This document shows positions 1 through 10,077 of a DNA stretch of 64,000 bases, in pieces. Each line of letters opens with the position of its first letter. The first letter of the stretch is position 1. The notes below the pieces were generated by a model. It did no database searches. It was not told the DNA's origin and saw only the letters and a list, made by a program, of their open reading frames with translations. Source of the DNA: Chlorella sorokiniana (lineage: Eukaryota > Chlorophyta > Trebouxiophyceae > Chlorellales > Chlorellaceae); NCBI GenBank assembly GCA_025917655.1, contig CP084610.1:310001-374000 (forward strand), in the 5' to 3' direction. A program made the position numbers and the translations under genes.

Positions 1-1398
1 TGGGAGCGCTCTGAAGCCCATGCGCCTGCGCAAACTGCATCAGCTGTGCAGCGGTGGGCTCCGCAGCGGCGCTCGCCCCCGCCAGCCGCCCCCAGCCAGC
101 GCCCCCTCCTCCTGCCTTGCGCCGGCGCCGCTGCACGTTGGAGCCAGCGTGGGCACGCTGTGCCTGCTGAGGCGGCTGGCGGCGGGCTGTACAGCTTGAA
201 GGTCTTGGGGCAGGACTGCACTTGTGAAAACCGACATGAAAGGTAGTGTCTGATGAGCGCATGACCCAGGGCGTTAACGTCAAAATCAAACAGGACGACA
301 GCAAAGCCTCACAGGCAATACACCCTGTACCGCGGAGAGGAGGCCCACCTGTTGGCAGCTGCCTGCCGGTTGATGCAGCCTGAAGCTGCTGCTGGCCACG
401 CAGGCTGGGACGCGGTGCGGGCGGGCTGTTGCTGCCGGCGCGCACGGGAGAGGCATCACATGCTCCTGCCTGTTCATAAGCGACGGGGACCCCCATTGGC
501 CCGGGCAGGCCTGGAAACGAGTCGCTGTGCTGAGGCAAGCTCGGGGTGGTGCGTGCCATGCTACGCTGGCCGTGGGTGCCCTGTTTGGCTCAGGCCGATC
601 CATCTGGCTGGGTGCTGGCAGCAGCGTGCCAGCCCAGCCGCCGGGCTTGCCTCCCCAGCCGGCGCACCCCGGACGCGACGGCATGCTGCCCCAGCTGCCG
701 CCGCTGCTGCACATGGGGGCTGTGGAGGTGCTGCGCTGGTGCTGGCTGCCCGCCGCTGCTGCCGCACAGTCGGAAGCAGCTGGCTCTTCCTGCTGCCCCG
801 CAGCATTGGCGGCGCGTCCTGCGGCAACATTGCCCCATGTTGAGTTCCTGCAGGTAGATACCAGGGGCACATGGTCAAAATGCACACGCGAGAAGGCCAG
901 TACATGCCTCGGGCAGCAATGCACGGCAGCATTTGTAAGGCGTACTGGCCGCCGTCGCGTCCCCACCTTGGCTGGTGTGGAGCGGCAATCAGCCGAGCAG
1001 CCCCTACCGTCGCCAACGCTGTAACTCTGCTGGAAGCGAGGGTGGGTGCTGCAGCTGGTGCTGCGCTGCGTGCCCAGCGTGAGGCAGCATCCTGCAGACA
1101 GAGCGGCCGTGGTGGGCGGTGGGTGCCGGCGAGTATAGGAGCCGCCCTCCGAGTCTTGGAGGGACGTTGAAGCACCTTGGAAGCTATCGAGATAGGTTGC
1201 AGGCGAACGAGGCGGGCAGGGAGGCTTACAGGCGCAGGAGGTTTTGCAGCGGTGCGCCAAAGCCTCAACATTGCGTCGCTTTCCATCGTAGGTGCTCATA
1301 AAGATGATTACAACAATTCCAGACGGTTGGCGACACCAACAAGCGAGCTGAACGCCGGGTTTGTACTCAAAGACGCGCTTTGGCTGCGCGTGCCTATG
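1..1398. other. Unassigned left-edge stretch
   Basis: I cannot support a gene here. Open frames exist on both strands but they are Ala/Arg/Cys-rich, overlap one another, and show no recognisable motif, as expected for random frames in very GC-rich DNA. TGTAA occurs on the plus strand near 934 and 1019, so part of the stretch could be the 3' UTR of a plus-strand gene lying left of the window. That is a guess. The segment next to 1399 is probably 3' flank of the kinase gene. Confidence 0.4.
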
Positions 1399-1403
1399 TT
1401 ACA
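1399..1403 (-). terminator. Putative poly(A) signal TGTAA of the kinase gene
   Basis: TTACA on the plus strand reads TGTAA on the minus strand, about 135 bases past the kinase stop codon. TGTAA is the usual chlorophyte polyadenylation signal. Only the pentamer and its position support the call. Confidence 0.4.
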
Positions 1404-1537
1404 CCCGTGAGAGGTTGCTGAGTTGTTGCAAACAATCAGCGAGCCGCCTACGGGACATCGCCCAGCTGCATGGAAGTACTGCTGCTGGCTGGCTGCTGCT
1501 AGCTGCCGCCGCCTGGCGATGCCAGCAGTCTGGCAGG

Positions 1538-3802
1538 TCACGCCACAATGAAAAACAGCGCAACGCACAGCACAGCAAGCAGCAACGTTCCCATGATTCT
1601 TTCCACAGTCACTGGGCTGCTTGGCGCTTGCAGGGCGCCGGTGCCGCTGCTGCGCTCGGCGCCGGGCAGCAGCGGCCGCAACTCTGCCGCTCCCGTGTCC
1701 AAGCTGCCGCCAACCATCCAGGGGTGTGCCAGTGCCTGCAGCAACATGCAGCTCCCGGTGTTTTGCATGGTTCCGCCATGCTGCTTTGTGGCCAAGTTCC
1801 CGTCCGGCACACTTCCCGAACAGCTGCTCCCCAGCAACCGGGCCAGCGGTCAACCGGTTTGACCGAGCAGCACCCACCAGGTTAGCGGTCAACTGGTTTG
1901 ACCGAGCAGCACCCACCTGGTCAGCGGTCAGCCGCTGGTCTGGGTCAACCACCAGCAGCCGCCGGATCAGGTCCTTGGCCTCCTGGCTGACCTGGCGCCA
2001 CACGGGATCCGCAAACTCGTACCGCCCAGCTTCCACGCGGCGCAGCAGCTGCGACACGTCGGCGTCCCAGAACGGCGGGTAGCCGCCCAGCAGCATGAAC
2101 AGGATGACGCCGCACGACCAGAGGTCAGCCTGGGGCCCGTATGTGCACTCCTCCGCCGCGCTGTGGCCATGCTGCGCCCCCGCTCGGACCACCTCAGGGG
2201 CCACATACTCTGCAGCAAGGAGCGCGGTCAGGGGGTGGGGGTTGGGGGAGTGCCGCCATTCTGCCCACGCAGCCGCTGCGGAAGGTCAGGCAGCCGTCCA
2301 GCGCAAGACGCTGATAGCGCGGCTGTGCAAAGCAGATCATGGCCCAAGGGAGGGGCAAAAGGGTGCAAGGCGCTGGCGGCAAGAAAAGGCGCCCGTCGGA
2401 GCGGCTCACGCGGCGAGCCAGTCATGACCGTCATGCTGTTCAGCACAGAGGGCGTCCCCTTCACCGCCACCCTGCAGCGGGGCGGGCGGCTGTGCGTGTT
2501 GGTGCACTGTGCGCTGCATTCAAGCACTGCGCAGCATACACGCTCCCCTGCACATGCTGCGAATCAACAAGTACGCAAAGGAAACACGAGCGAAGTACGG
2601 CGTCCCCTTGCCCCCTCACAGTTCCGAGCAGGGCGGGAAGGCGGGGTCCTGATGGGCCGCATAGTACGCAGCGCAGCACAGCGGCACCCACCCAAAGTCT
2701 GCGATTTTCACGGAGCTCACGTCTCCCGGCGCCGCCAGCAACAGATTCTCCAGCTTGAGGTCCCGGTGGGCCACCCCCTGTCCCCAAAATAGCAGGGATG
2801 GACGACACTCGGCATGCGCATTCAGCGCGCAAACGGTGGTGCGCAGCAAGCAGAACCATATCCCAGCGACCCTGTGCGCCCACTCAACAGGCTGTGTAGT
2901 TGCGCAAGGAGGCCACCGCTGGCATGGCGCTGAAGCCGGAGGCGCCGCCTGTGGCTGGCCATGCGCAGCTGCACGGCATCGCTCACAGCTCTGCGGTACC
3001 GCTCGCTCACAGCCCTGCAGTACCGCTCACATGGAGTGCAGGTACCGCACGCCTTCCAGCAGGCGACGGAACACGGCCCGCGCGTCGGCTTCGGCGAGGC
3101 CCCCCGTGTTGATCACTTCCAGCAGCTCGCCACCTGCGTGTGAAAGTGGAGAAGTGGGGGCGGCGCAGCACTCGTGCAGTGGGGGCTCCCAGCGGCGGCT
3201 CTGCAATGCGAGGCGCGAACATGTCTGCGAGGAGGACTCGTCTCGAGCCAAGACAGCGTACGCAGCAGCGTAGCAGACAGTTGGAGTCGCGCGCCAGGCG
3301 CTGCGCCCTGGCCTGGCCACAACATGGTGCGCGCCCCTGCCAGCCGCGTCGCCCTACTTCTCACCTCTCAGCATCTCCAAGATGAGGTAAGCCTTGCCCG
3401 CCTGCACAAAATATTCCCGTAGTTGCAGCACACTGGGGTGGTCCAGATCCAGCATGGCGGACACCTCGCGCAGCACCATGTCGCGCTGCGCACGCTGCGC
3501 TCTGCTGGACGCATCGGCGGGAGGCAGCGGCATCGCCTTGCACGCCCAGCGCTCCAGTCGCACGGTCTGTGGCCTCCTGCACCCGCGAGGAGGCTGCGCA
3601 GCGCAAAAGGGATGTTTGGTGCGCTGGATGGCGGCAGTGGGCAGTGCACCAGAGGGGTCAAAGGGTAGGAGCAGCAAAGCACCAATCTGCGACATGCGGG
3701 TGAGGATTGGATTTTGGGTAGCACACACCTCCCTCTCCCAAGGTCTCGCCAAGGTGATAGCAGTCTTCTAGGGCGGCATCTTTCCGCAGCTTCTTGCCGC
3801 CC
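1538..3802 (-). CDS. CAMK-like Ser/Thr protein kinase with C-terminal transmembrane tail
   Basis: Protein kinase of the CaMK/CDPK type, in at least seven exons. In order I see a glycine loop (YHLGETLGEGG, ~3770-3740), the ATP-binding Lys (ACKAMPL), the alpha-C Glu (LREVSAML), a hinge (AYLILEML, ~3370), GGELLEVI, HRDLKLENLLL (~2770), KIADFG (exon ending 2692), activation segment GTPSVLNSMTVMTGSP (~2430), EYVAPEVV (exon 2209-1917) with DLWSCGVILFMLLGGYPPFW, and LTADQ joined to ALAHPW in the last exon (1735-1538). All catalytic motifs are present, so it should be active. No EF hands follow. Instead the protein ends with a ~45-residue linker and the hydrophobic run MGTLLLAVLCVALFFIVA right before the stop, as in tail-anchored proteins. 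The 5' end is not resolved: the frame of the glycine-loop exon is open upstream to an acceptor near 3803 but has no ATG, so one or more upstream exons are missing from this call. Confidence 0.85.
1846..1930. repeat. 39-bp tandem duplication spanning the kinase splice donor
   Basis: Two near-identical 39-base units (1846-1884 and 1885-1923) are followed by the start of a third. On the minus strand each unit carries the end of the exon (LTADQ-like), the AG/GT junction and the first intron bases. The unit length is 13 codons, so use of a duplicated donor would keep the reading frame. Confidence 0.85.
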
Positions 3803-4238
3803 CTGCAGCAGAGCGGCAGCTCGCTGGGTGAGCGGTGTCTGGTGGCTTCTCAGCCGCATTTGGGGTCGTCCCTCCTCTTCATTTACGTTCATGTGCTCAC
3901 TCTGGAAAGGGTCCAAGCTCAACCTGCGCTGGCTTCGCCCTAGGAGACCCGCTTTTGCGTGGAGAGAGTCTTTTCAGAAGGCTACTCATTAGAGAAACGC
4001 TGAGATGTGATCGGGCCCTTTTGATGGTGTCTGCAGCGTCTCGACGCACTCGTTAGGCCGCCAAAGGGGTGCCCCTGCTGAGCCTGCTGGCCTCTGTCTG
4101 CATTCAACACGCGTCAATTCAGGGCAAGCTGCTGAGCGATTCAGCATCAAGATAGGCCCCGACGTTCCGCACCCCTTTACTGCCATACCGCTCACGCCTT
4201 CAGCTCTCAGCTGCTGCTCTAAAAGCCCTGACGCCCTG
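3803..4238. promoter_or_regulatory. Region between divergent kinase and HAD phosphatase genes
   Basis: The stretch must hold the missing first exon(s) of the kinase and the promoters of both genes. I see no defined element. An ATG at 3892 on the minus strand lies nearby, but joining it to the 3802 acceptor gives the wrong frame. Confidence 0.45.
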
Positions 4239-6347
4239 ATGACGGTCACACAACTAGCACAGGTCCTGAGCAGCGCACAGACGGCGCCAATGCTATCAGA
4301 GTTACGCGTCCAACAGCCGCCGTCGCCGCCGAGTTCTCACCCTCCGCCGCTCTGCCCAATGGTTTTCCTCAGATCACGCACGTCATCTTCGACATGGACG
4401 GACTGCTGCTGGACACGGAGGGGATGTATACGGTGGTGCAGCAGCGGCTGGCGCAGCAGTATGGGCGGGAGTTCACGTTTGAGCTGAAGGTGGGTTGAGG
4501 GCGATGGGGTGGGTGTCCATGCACAAGTGCCCTGCCTGCCCTTCAGACTGGGAACCGCAGTGCAGCTGTTCAGCGAGCAGCGCTGATCATGTGGTATGTT
4601 TATGCTGCCTTCCGCTATCCCACCGCGGCCCCTTACAGGCTAAGATGATGGGCAAGAAGGTGAAGCTCTGCGAGTTGTCCAGGCCACATTTGCTCCCTCT
4701 CTGCTGTGCAGCTGATTTGCCTGCTGAGCAGATATTCATCACACACCCTCATCTACGGAGGCAGACGCAGATGCTCCAGCTGGCACATGCCCTCCTGCCA
4801 GTTGGGACGAATCAACGTGCTGATGCCACGTTTTCCCGCTGAGAGCAGCGCCGTGGGATGCTGTGCAGGCCATTGAAGCGGCGCAGGTGCTGGTCGATGA
4901 GCTGCAGCTGCACGGCCTCACCACCCCAGAGCAGTTCCTCGCGGACCGCGAGGAGGCGCTGGACGCGATGTTCCCCACCGCGCAGCTGCTGCCGGGCGCA
5001 GGTGGGCAGCGGCGGCGGCCGTGGAGCGGCGCGGCGGCAGCGCGGCGCCGGCTGTGCGGCTTGCAGTGGGGGTGTGCTGCCAGGCGGCGCGCGGTTGTGT
5101 TGATGGGGATGCCTGCAGCCGCCTGAGACTGACAGCTGGCAAGCGCCGGAAAGTGTTCCCGGCGCCATGCAAACGGGAAGATTCTGCCGTGCGATGCGAC
5201 GCACGGAAGCCCGCCCTGCGCCCACCCCCTCCCCCGCCTGCAGAGCGGCTGCTGCGCCACCTGGCGGCTGCAAAGGTGCCCTTCTGCTTGGCCACCTCCT
5301 CCCACTTGCGGCACTACAACCTCAAAACCACGCTGCACCGCGACCTCTTCTCCCTGTTCAGCCACCGAGTGACGGGTGGGCGGCGCCAGCCAGCGGGCCG
5401 GCCATGCCCGGCTGCATCCAGCACTCCCCGCAGCTTGTCTGCACGGCCTGCATGGCGCACCGCGCAACCCGCAGCAGAACCACGGACACCCCGCTGCCAC
5501 CGCCACGCCTGTTCGGCCGCTGCCAGCACCGACTACGCGCTCTCGCAGATTCCCAACTAAAAACGGCACCCTGCCCTGCGGCTGTGCGCAGGCGACCAGG
5601 TCACCAACGGCAAGCCGGCGCCCGACATCTTCCTGCGGGCGGCGCACGCGTGGCAGCCGGCCCCGCGCCTGCCGCCTGCCTGGTGTTTGAAGACGCGCCC
5701 AGCGGCTTGGCGGCAGCAAAGGCGGCGGGCATGTGAGCGTCGCTGGCTGGCTGCAGGGGGTGCTGGCCGACAGCCTCATCCCCGGCTGCAGCGCTGCCGC
5801 ACCGTGCCTGCGGTTTGCCCTGCCGCAATTGTGCTGGGCATAACGCGCAAACGTTGCCTGCAAGCCCCTGTTAGCTGTTGCTCCCGACTCTCCTGCCCTT
5901 GCGCGCGCACACACACATCGCCGCTGCCCCGTACCCCTCTCCGTTGACTGTAGGCATTGCGTCATGGTGCCCGACCCGCGGCTGGACCCCTCCCAGTGCA
6001 GCGCAGCCGACCAGGTGCTACGCAGCCTGGAAGACTTTGACCCGCGGCAGTGGGGCCTGCCGCCCTTCCCGAGCAGCGCTGAGCGGCGCACCAGCGCCAG
6101 ATGCCCCGCAATGCTATTGCTTGCCTTGCCGTTCAAACTTTTTGGCAAACTCTTACCCTCAGAAATCTCTCCAGTGCATTGGTTCATCACTGCAAAACTG
6201 GATGCTGTGTCGATGGCAGGGAATCAGGGCAGGGAGGTCCGGCAAAGGCAGGCAGGCAGCGAGAATCTCTGTACAGGTATGGTGGGACCAAGTGCGGCAT
6301 GCGCTGCTCGCAAATCACGGTCTGCGGCGGCGTGCTGCTTGAGTTGA
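4239..6347 (+). CDS. HAD-superfamily phosphatase (GPP / pseudouridine-5'-phosphatase type)
   Basis: Cytosolic haloacid-dehalogenase phosphatase of the plant GS1/GPP family, whose members dephosphorylate glycerol-3-phosphate or pseudouridine-5'-phosphate; the substrate cannot be told from sequence. I place seven exons: 4239-4262, 4372-4489, 4639-4659, 4869-5001, 5244-5375, 5592-5732 and 5954-6347. They total 963 bases with every phase consistent, giving 320 residues. Motif I is FDMDGLLLDTE, motif II CLATSSH, motif III Lys in NGKPAPD, motif IV VFEDAPSG; all catalytic residues are present. Exon 3 is a 21-base micro-exon for AKMMGKK, a conserved family stretch. ATG 4239 was chosen because MTVTQLAQ splices in frame onto ITHVIFDMDG. 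Relatives usually stop shortly after WGLPPF; here the frame runs on about 80 residues with no known domain, so the 3' end could be over-called if an intron was missed. Confidence 0.88.
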
Positions 6348-6476
6348 TCTGCCCGCATGCGGGCGGCCCGCTCTAGCAGAGCTTCCACGCCGCACCGGGA
6401 TAGGCAGTCGACTGCGGCGGGGGTCGAGACAAATAAAACTATGCATCAGCCCGAGGCAACTGCTCCCCAGCCAACA

Positions 6477-9352
6477 TCAGCTGCATCGGGTGCATCGAGC
6501 TGACCAGATTCTGCAGCAGCTGGCCCTGCCCCTCACCTGGATTGAGGCAAGGCAGGTGGCTGGGTTCTGAACGTAGCACAGGCTGAAAAGGGGGGGAGGG
6601 GGTCACAATCAAGGTGCCCGTTGGGAAGAGGAGCCGGTGGAAAAGCCAAACATGCCGCTCCACTTGCCAGCCGCAATGAGCCGTGAGCGGTGATGTTACG
6701 CGCTCTCATGCAACACGCCTCTTTGAAGCTGCACAGGCATGCCCCAGCTCAGTATGCGCTCACCTGATGGGCAGCAGGAAGTTGGAGTCGGTGCGCTGGG
6801 CACAGCCGGCCTGCCCCGTCTGCACGCCGCCGCTGCTGCCGCTAGTGGTGCAGGCGCAGCCGCCGGTCAGCTGGGAGGCAAGGTCGCCGCCAGACAGCAG
6901 GCCGGTGGTGCCTGCTGGGCGGGGAGAGGGGGCGCCGGGTGGGTGGGCGGTGTTAAGACATCGAACGAGGTGCGGATTGGCTGTTGTGGCAGGGAGTGGA
7001 GGGTGGGGGCGCTGCGGAAAGAAACTGGAGAGGGTGTGAACCAGCAGACACCCTGCTAGGCGCAGGCGAGCAAGGCAGACCGAGTGCTGGCTGGACCTCT
7101 CACCAGCAGCTGGGGTGGGAAAGAGGGCGGGGAGGGGCAGCGTGGGCGACGGTGGTGGCGGCGGAGGCGAGCGCGGTGCAGGTGGGGAGGTGGGCAGCGC
7201 AGCGGGAGCTGGGGCACGGGGCTGGCGTGGGCTCGGGAGGAGAGGGAGGGGAGCGGGCGGGAGAGGGAGGCGGCGAGGGTGCGGGAGAGGGAGGCGGTGG
7301 GGGTGGCGAAGGCTGGCGTGGAGGAGGCGGGGACGGCGGAACGGGCGGGGGTGGGGAGGGGGAGGGAGGAGGCGGCACGGGCGGCAGGCGCACTGGAAGG
7401 GCTGCGGGAGCAGGCTGCTGCACTTCAGATTCCGGCAAGGGCGCAGCGGCGGGAGCAGCAGGGGCAGCAGCTGGCGGTGCGGGGGCGGCCTCGAGGGACG
7501 GCGCCGCTGCAAGGCAGGAGCAGCGAGCGGGAGGGGAGGCGTGCAGCGCTTTCATGCGGCCGTCTAGACAATGCGCACCCCTCGGCAAAGCCTCACTGCG
7601 GCGCAAGCCTGGCAGGGTGGGCAACACGCCTCCTACCCGCGGTCTGCTGCCCCGGCAGCCAGGGAAACCCGTCCATGATGTGGATAACGCCGTTGGAGGC
7701 CAGCACATCAGGCAGCACCACACCTGCGGCCCCCACCAGCGTCTGGCCTGGAGGGCAGGAGCTGCAAGGGGGGTCAGCTGAGGGCCGCTGCAGAGGGCCA
7801 CGGCGGCGTGCTGCCAGGGGGACAGCACACAACCGATGCAGCCTGCACTGGCACCAAGTGCGCTGTGCCTCACAGCGCATGGGGCGCCCCCGCACGCACA
7901 TCTGACCCTCAGTGCCCAAATCCCCGCACCCAGCGCTCAGCACCCGACACCGCACCTGCAGCCTGGGAGGTGACGGGCAGCTGCTGGCCCCCGCCGTCGT
8001 CACGGCGCCCGCCGCAGCCAGGTCAGCCGCCGTCAGGCGCTGCGGCGCTATGGCGCCCAGCACGGCCTCCCTCAGGAAGGCAGGGTCCTGCGGTACGGGG
8101 GAGCAGTACAAGGTCTCGCAGCCAGGTGCGGCTGCCCCCCAGCCGCCGCCACCTCCCCTGCCGCTCCTGCTGCCAGTACAAGGCGGTACCTGCAGCTGCT
8201 GGCGAGTGACCCGCCCAGAGTACACGGCGGCATTGAAGGCCTGGTTGGAGGGGGCAAAGACTGCAGGGGGCATGTTGGGGCGAACGCCCTTGGTGGGTGC
8301 AGCCACTGTCAGCAGGCGGCTTGGCGTCCTTGGGCAGTTGGCAAGGAGATGCATCATTTTTCTGTTGTAATTTGCTTGGGGGATGGCTCACCCGTGACCT
8401 GCTGTCCTGGGATTGAGGAGAGGTTGGCCAGGCGCAGAGCATTGGCAAAAGACACGAGCTGCGGCCGGGAGCGCATGAGCGGCGCGGGCATGTGGGTGCT
8501 TGCGGGTCGGTGCAGTCTGAAAGTTCCCTCGCTGGCATCCGCACGGCCTTCACATGCGACAGCTGTCAGCAACCAGGTGCAGTGCTCTTCCCCCCAGGGA
8601 ACCCCCACCTGCGGCGTGCCGACGATGAGGCGGCTGATGGTGGGCAGGTAGGGCTGCGCCTCCGCAGCGGTGCACTCACGGCTGGCGGCACCCTGGAAGC
8701 TGGCGGAGGGGGTCAGGCCTGCCTGGCTGCAGCGGCTGGGGTCCTGCGCAAGTGGAGAGGCACACACGGACGGGGCCGGCGGATGAAGCGCTCTGCCAAG
8801 CAACCTGCATCATGGCGGAATGGCGTTGCATCCGCAGTCTGGCGATCGCGTGTCGCAAGGGTAGCGCTGTGCCATAGAGTGCAGTGCACCGCCATGGCAC
8901 TCACATTCACAAAGCAGGTGGTTGCTGCAGAGCCGGAGGACCAGGTCGAATTGGCCGCAGCCAATGCGGCTCGTGTTGGTGCCGCCGCTCAGCCCGGTGG
9001 CGGTGCATGCGCACGGGTCGCCGCTGCCTGGCTGCACCCCATCTGTTGCTGCTGCCGTGCCTGCCTCCGGGGCAGGCGCTGAAACTGGAGGTGCTGGCAG
9101 CGCGGAGGGCGCTGCCAGGGGTTCCGTCGTAGGCGCAACAGCTGGCAGGGAAAAGGGCGAAACGGGCTCTGACGCAGGGGCGGCGGCAGGCGCAGCAGCC
9201 TGGGATGCTGGAGCGCCACCAAGAGCGTTATCAGGGGCTGCCAGGAAGGGGTTTGGAGCCTGTTGAGCCAGCGTCCGAGCCTGGGCAGACAGGGGCAGCA
9301 GGCAGGCGAGGGCGAGCGCCCAGACCTGCGCCCTGAACCTAAAGCGCGCCAT
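6477..9352 (-). CDS. Secreted fasciclin (FAS1) protein with Cys modules and Pro-rich linker
   Basis: Predicted wall or extracellular-matrix protein. ATG 9352 opens a signal peptide (basic start, then VWALALACLLPLSAQA). An Ala/Pro-rich spacer leads to a Cys module (PCACTATGLSGGTNTSRIGCG ~9000; CFVN joined to DPSRCSQAG, acceptor at 8743). A FAS1 adhesion domain follows across several exons: VSFANALRLANLSSIPG, AVFAPSNQAFNAAV, LGAIAPQRLTAADL, and the signature VVLPDVLASNGVIHIMDGFP (~7700). Next is a long (S)PPPP-type hydroxyproline-rich stretch (~7500-7100), then a second copy of the Cys module (CACTTSGSSGGVQTGQAGC ~6830; LCYVQNPATC in the last exon) and a Cys-rich tail ending at 6477. In the first module the frame of CACTATG and that of CFVN differ by one base near 8965-8980. 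FAS1 proteins mediate adhesion; Pro-rich stretches like this are usually O-glycosylated. Exon borders in the middle are approximate. Confidence 0.8.
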
Positions 9353-10077
9353 GCTGCCTGCTGGAGAGGTCAGGAACGAGGAACACATACGCCGTGTTGC
9401 GATTGAAGCGGGAGAAGGTGCGCATGCATGCTTTCCACCCCCCGCTTCCACCCTTTCCCTCCATGCCGCTCCCACGGATTGCTCGTCTGTCTCGGCTGCG
9501 GAGTGGCGAGGATGGCTGATCATTTGCAAAAGCATGAATCTAATTAAACTAATGGAATCACTTTACGTTTTCAAGCCCACCATGGCAAATGAGGGGCTGC
9601 GGCAGCCTGCGGCAGCCTGACATGCTTTTCCGATACGGTTGGCTGCCGGGCAGGGAAGAAGCTGGCCAGGTGCTGGCTCGAGGTGCAGGTGGCGTTCCCC
9701 ACAGATTGCTTCCCAAGCTACCCGCTGTCGTCAATGACAACCTGCAGTCACGGCTGAAAGGAGGCTGTGAGGCAGTCTCCTGCATGCCGGCACTGGCAGG
9801 GGGCGGCGGCGGCGGCCGCCAGCCCACCGCTGCTGACGATGGCTTGAGATTACTTGACCGCAACTACCGCAAGACCTTCCCCGCCACCTTCATTTCATGG
9901 GAATTGATACCCCAACAGGAGGTGGACCCAGTTAGGTCAGCCACGTGAGCCAGCTGGCATTGCTAAGCGCCCCCATGCCCTAGCTTCCACCATCTTCATC
10001 TCTGCAGCAGCTTTCGCGTTTATCTTTGCGACAGGCGAGCGGCTCACCTCCACGGCACACGCAAACCCTTCCCAAAC
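9353..10077. promoter_or_regulatory. Divergent promoter region of two secreted-protein genes
   Basis: The stretch separates the start codons of the fasciclin gene (minus) and the phosphorylase-like gene (plus). A ~120-residue plus-strand open frame at 9589-9948 has no recognisable motif and is not called. No clear TATA box or known element is visible. Confidence 0.4.

Noticed and set aside
1-250. Plus-strand 60-66 residue frames at the left edge as the 3' end of a gene
   Set aside because: No motif, and two overlapping frames are equally open, so a gene end cannot be supported.
6984-7905. Gly-rich plus-strand frames resembling a glycine-rich protein
   Set aside because: They are the antisense of the SPPPP-type linker of the fasciclin gene on the minus strand.
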